64,000 bases of DNA from Neodontobutis hainanensis (taxonomy: Eukaryota > Chordata > Actinopteri > Gobiiformes > Odontobutidae): the NCBI GenBank assembly GCA_024349245.1, contig JALDNG010000500.1, forward strand, positions 1 through 64,000, in the 5' to 3' direction. The position numbers were made by a program, and so were the translations under genes. The notes below the pieces were generated by a model. It was given only the letters and a program-made list of their open reading frames with translations, was not told where the DNA came from and did no database searches. Below, piece after piece: positions 59,626 through 64,000 of the stretch (position 1 is the stretch's first letter; every line of letters starts with the position of its first letter).

Positions 59626-62600
59626 GTATATAACGTAACAGAGAAAAAGTCACACAAGACAGAGGATAAAAACGAAAGAATCGAAAATTAACTAACACAT
59701 ATTTTTACCGTTAGAAAAGAACCGAAATGAAAACCTAATAGACAGAGCTACACCAAGTGACGTAAAAACACTAAAACCTACTTAGAAGTATGCCTGGATA
59801 GGTTTGAAGAAAACATGATCTTCATATAAAAGTGTGCAAAAGATGATATAAAAATTTTAAATATACCTTTAAAAATAATTTATCTTAAAATATTTTGAAC
59901 TTTTGAGGATAATAGTTTTTATTTATGAATAAACTTTCTCAGCTAATATCAGATTGAAGTTTTTAAATCGTCTTCAAGAATGATTCTTGGATAGCTTTAA
60001 GACATATTCTGTTTTAGTAAGTTATAAACCATCTAAATAAACTTAAAAATAACTTTCGAAGTTCTGTCTTTGATATCATTTGAGTCATGTGAGTTATTAC
60101 ATATAGAATCTTTTTAAAACAAATATTTAATATATTTTCTGGTAAATTTTATCATGTTTACATAACTTTTTATTTATTCTGTAAATAATTCTGTTAAGAG
60201 TGTACTCATAAGGTTGGATAAATGTATAGTTCTGCAATTAATTATAAAAATATATTGTACTTTTCAAAGTTTTGCTTGAATATTTTGACATATTGAACTT
60301 CATTTTTCGCTTAACAGTTATTCTGTAAACAACTGCAATTATTTTTAGTTTATGCTCATCTTATTACAATGAATTTTGTGTTTTATCAATCAAACCTTTT
60401 TGAATTTCCTTTACTATCATACTTATTTTTTTGTTTTCTGAAAACCGAATATTTATATCCAACACTCAAAAAATAAATTTTCCATAAATTATCTCTGGTT
60501 AATAAAAACTAATTAAGGGTACACTTGAGATATATGTCCGTATAAGATATAATTAGACAACACGATAAATAGAATTTTGCAAAAATAACATCAATCGAAA
60601 GTATCTATTCGACTTTGAAAATAATTTCTTACATTCGAAAAATTTCAATCCAGTTTTTGTTTAATATACTGTGGTTCTATTCCATCAACCTTGTTTACCT
60701 TTATAAATTTAGTTGAACAGTTTTTAAAATGTAGCTAATTTTTGGGTGTATATCAGAGATTTCTATTTATATATTTGTATATAGAGTTCTATTTTTGCAC
60801 GCCAATTTAATGCCGTCATTAAGATGTTATTACGATTTAGCTTATCTAAGATTAAACTCATTTTCTCTATATTTTAGTAGACAATTATTTTAAGAATAAT
60901 TGAGAAAATTATAGCACGCTCAAAGTTTTTATAATAAGACACTGAACTTAAGATTAAAAAAAAATTCTCTGTTATTAAAACTCTCAAAGTCATCAATAGC
61001 CTCAGTAAAAGATATAATTTACACAAAACTAAAACCGAAGTATATTTTTGTAAGTTTAAATATTAAGAAAACGTTAGGCAGAATAATAAGGAAGTTATAT
61101 TATTTTTATCAGTTTTAAAAGCGCAAGATAGCTAAAAATTATAAAAATTAATCATTGAAATAATTACCTTCTCAAGAATACCTCTTCGATAAATGATTTT
61201 GTTATTCACATTTCACGCGCCAATTCAAATACAATAAATTATTCTCGCAGCGCAGTACAAACTAGACGTAGCACGCCGTATCTAATTGAAAAAATAAAAA
61301 ACTATTTCCGTAAATAAATTTCAACTGGCATGTCGAATTGATGCGAATTTTTTAACTAGTAGTTTTCTCAAACAAAATTAGAAATTTTTCGTCATTCTAG
61401 TGTTCTTTGTAATCAATAGAATAATTTTAATTGTGTCTATAACATAAAATTTATGAATATTTTATCTCATATGTATTCTAAAAATGTATTTCATCGATAA
61501 AGCATGGTTGTTTCGGATAAATATTATACCTGTTAACTGTGAAATGATAAAATAGTGCATGCCACAGCCGATATTTCATGTTGATTCACGTTTGAATTCT
61601 TCAACAAACCAAATAATTTTCATTCATGCTCTGTTTATTAATGTTTTTAGTGAGTTTGATGAGGCACCGAGAGTTATTATCAGCATTCTTAAGGAGTAAT
61701 TTGATATCTTTTATTTCTAACATGACTAATCTCTGCAGAGAGATACTGTTGCACCATTAAGCCAGAGATGGTGAGTTTTAAGTTAGTGCAATTTTCATAA
61801 TTCCTAATATCTTATTTTTACACTTGTACGTTAATTCTGAAAGGTTGTAAAGCCTGAACCACTTATTGAGAGCCTTACCAAAAGACTTAAAATAACGTAA
61901 AATTCATTCAGAATACACCCTGATATATTTGTCTCATTCTTGCTCAACAAAAACAAATATTTTTATTTTTTTCTTCAAATATGTATTTATTATTTGTTGA
62001 ATTTAATATTTACGATTTAGTTCTAATTCATTTAAACAGATGACATTGAAGGAAGACTCTATATATAGATTAATAATTTTTTCAAAAAAGGTTGAAGAAG
62101 AATTGCATATCCATATAAAGTATGACACACTTATACGAATTAGAATTTTTAAAACAACAAATACAGATAATCAACATTTAAATATAAACTGGTTGTATGA
62201 AATCATAAATAAATCATTTTGAAGCAATCTTTATTTGAAACATAAGCTATATATAATTTATATTTTAAATCATTAAAATACAAATATTTATTTTTATTAT
62301 TTAATTTAGTTTTTAACAACAATGAACATAGATTGAAAAAATATCTTCATAGAGATAAATAGAACGTCTAATAAAATAAATTAAGATTTAAAAGAATAAT
62401 TATCATCACACAATATCTCAAAATTTTAAGCAAAAAAAGTTTACATTTTGCTGACTAAGTAAATTATTTAATCTATCGAAGTTATCTTAAATCTTATAAA
62501 AGTTTAGAGTCAAATCCCGCGACTATTTTCAATAGTTTAAAATTTTCTATATATCTAATAAAAAGTAAATGCAGAAGTCAATTATTTTATGAAAATGGTA

Positions 62601-63711
62601 ATCTATGGAAAAGAAAATAATTAAATATTGAAATTTTAAATAACATTAAATCATTAATTTATGATAAAATATGAAATAATGAGTTCATGAATAAAAGATA
62701 TGTATGAGAAATTGTTTATTTTAAACATTATTCAAAAATATTATTTGTTAAAATTGTTTATTTAAATCTTAATTGAACAAAATACACAATGTTGTCATCT
62801 TACTTGTTTTTAAGTCAAAATCAAACTGATATACATTTTCTTCACTTTGTCATACAAAGGCGATTTTTAAATGATAAAACTTAACATCGCAATTGTGTTA
62901 ATATCATAGTAAAATCTAATTTTAATCTTTGATGAGGTGAAAAAATTTCGAACGATAAAACAAAATATATTGAAAACGTTTCAAAGCAATTTTAATATAG
63001 AATGACTTTAGCGAATATTCTATGATTTATAAACTTGACATTTATTTAAAACAAATTCTGTTTTCTATCGAATAGTTATTTATCATATAACTATTCTTCA
63101 ATAAATTCTGTCTTGCTGGTAACATGAGAAGCACTCTTTTATTTCGAATTTATACATTTTTTCATATCATAGTGGAAAAAGACATCAAAATACCAATGAA
63201 AATGAAAAATATTTTAATTTTCAAAATAGAAAGAAAAGTGTCAATCTGAAAAACACGATAAATATATTAGAATGCTTCACTGCTCATGATATTAACTAAA
63301 GTAGAAAAATAAATCGAGAACCATATATTTTGAAAAACTATTTGGATGTGCATACAATAATATTCTTGTTGAAATTTACTGAAAATTTATAATTTAATTT
63401 TCGATTATTACAATTAAATGATATTTTAAGAATGTAAAACGTAAATTTTTAAAGCATAATTACATGCAAAATCACGAAATATACTTTGAATACTTATTTT
63501 AAATAATTTGTTTAAACTTATCATTTTGAGAAAATTTTATTGAGGACAAAAATCCATAGCTTATATGATAAAAATTATTAATTATTCAATAAACAGACAA
63601 AAGTTTGAACAACTCTCTCTTGATTTCACTGAAATATCACAAATCTAACTATATACATGAAATCATGATCCATTTTTCCTATTATATGAAGGAGCATATT
63701 TATGGGAAATG
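59626..63711. other. Intergenic, AT-rich, no supported gene
   Basis: 62040-62222 (+) is a 60-codon frame beginning right after a TTTAAACAG acceptor-like sequence; 61640-61800 has a few exon-like codons (EFDEAPRVIISILKE). Neither can be joined to other exons. Confidence 0.35.
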
Positions 63712-64000
63712 AGATCCGTGTAAATCGAGCACTCTTACGAAAAATATATGCGCATCGAGCAGAACTTTGAAAATACCTTACTTATTTCTGCAAAACTGAA
63801 TGATAATCAAACGGAAAAACAATTTTGATGAAATTTATAATTAAATTCTTTTCAAACGAAATTCACATTATAAGTGTTATTTCTTATCATATAGTCTATT
63901 ATGAGAAGTATGTCTGTATTTTCTTTGATACTTCGTGGTTAATTTAAACAAATAATAAATTTTACCGATGATAGAATTCAATTCAGACAAACTCTCTTCA
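63712..64000. repeat. 289-bp dispersed direct repeat, copy 2 (runs off the window)
   Basis: About 98% identical to 31153-31441 in the same orientation. It continues to the last base of the window, so the repeat is at least 289 bp and the true end lies outside. Confidence 0.95.

Noticed and set aside
1..64000. Bacterial or organellar DNA, operons, CRISPR arrays, rRNA
   Set aside because: Split genes, animal protein families and Gypsy/MULE elements show a eukaryotic nuclear region; no regularly spaced repeats or rRNA-like sequence was seen.
1..64000. Ciliate nuclear genome, because of the tiny introns
   Set aside because: TAA, TAG and TGA all act as stops in the conserved genes, and NRBP is an animal family.

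Overview
The window looks like a piece of a small, AT-rich animal genome, most likely a dicyemid mesozoan or another tiny-intron metazoan. Two facts drive this. First, a NRBP-type pseudokinase gene (3597-5009) belongs to an animal family. Second, the minus-strand gene at 7432-8126 encodes the ribosome-biogenesis KH protein PNO1, and it becomes a complete 200-residue reading frame only when four GT-AG introns of 25, 22, 23 and 22 nt are removed. Introns that short in an animal are, to my knowledge, a dicyemid hallmark; the species assignment is inference. Standard stop codons are used throughout.

Layout. 0-0.5 kb: a GC-richer dispersed repeat. 3.6-5.0 kb: NRBP, a single exon. 7.4-8.1 kb: PNO1. 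10-19 kb: a stretch of possible small tiny-intron genes. The best is a 161-residue death-domain-like protein (14085-14615, two introns); the others are weaker. 19.8-23.7 kb: a badly decayed Gypsy-type retroelement. 27.3-28.7 kb: a Mutator-like (MULE) transposase with a FLYWCH finger and two single-base frame breaks, followed by a small candidate gene. 31.15-31.44 kb: a 289-bp sequence that recurs nearly identically at the right edge (63.71-64.0 kb). 37.2-38.5 kb and 57.8-59.0 kb: two decayed minus-strand copies of one gene family. 41.0-44.9 kb (terminal repeat tract possibly to 45.04): a second Gypsy-type element, better preserved, with short terminal repeats. 45.4-47.0 kb: broken coding remnants, one resembling PNPase, plus a possible membrane-protein gene. 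49.9-50.6 kb: a possible cyclophilin-like remnant. The remainder, mainly 29-37 kb and 51-64 kb, is AT-rich sequence in which I see no convincing gene.

How the genes relate. NRBP and PNO1 are independent housekeeping or signalling genes, not an operon. Most other recognisable coding material is transposon-derived or broken. Many breaks are single-base changes, so local assembly indels must be separated from real pseudogenisation. Because introns can be about 22 nt and exons short, simple open-frame scanning under-calls genes here. Random open frames of 50-90 codons are also expected in DNA this AT-rich, so joined small-exon models without homology are given low confidence.
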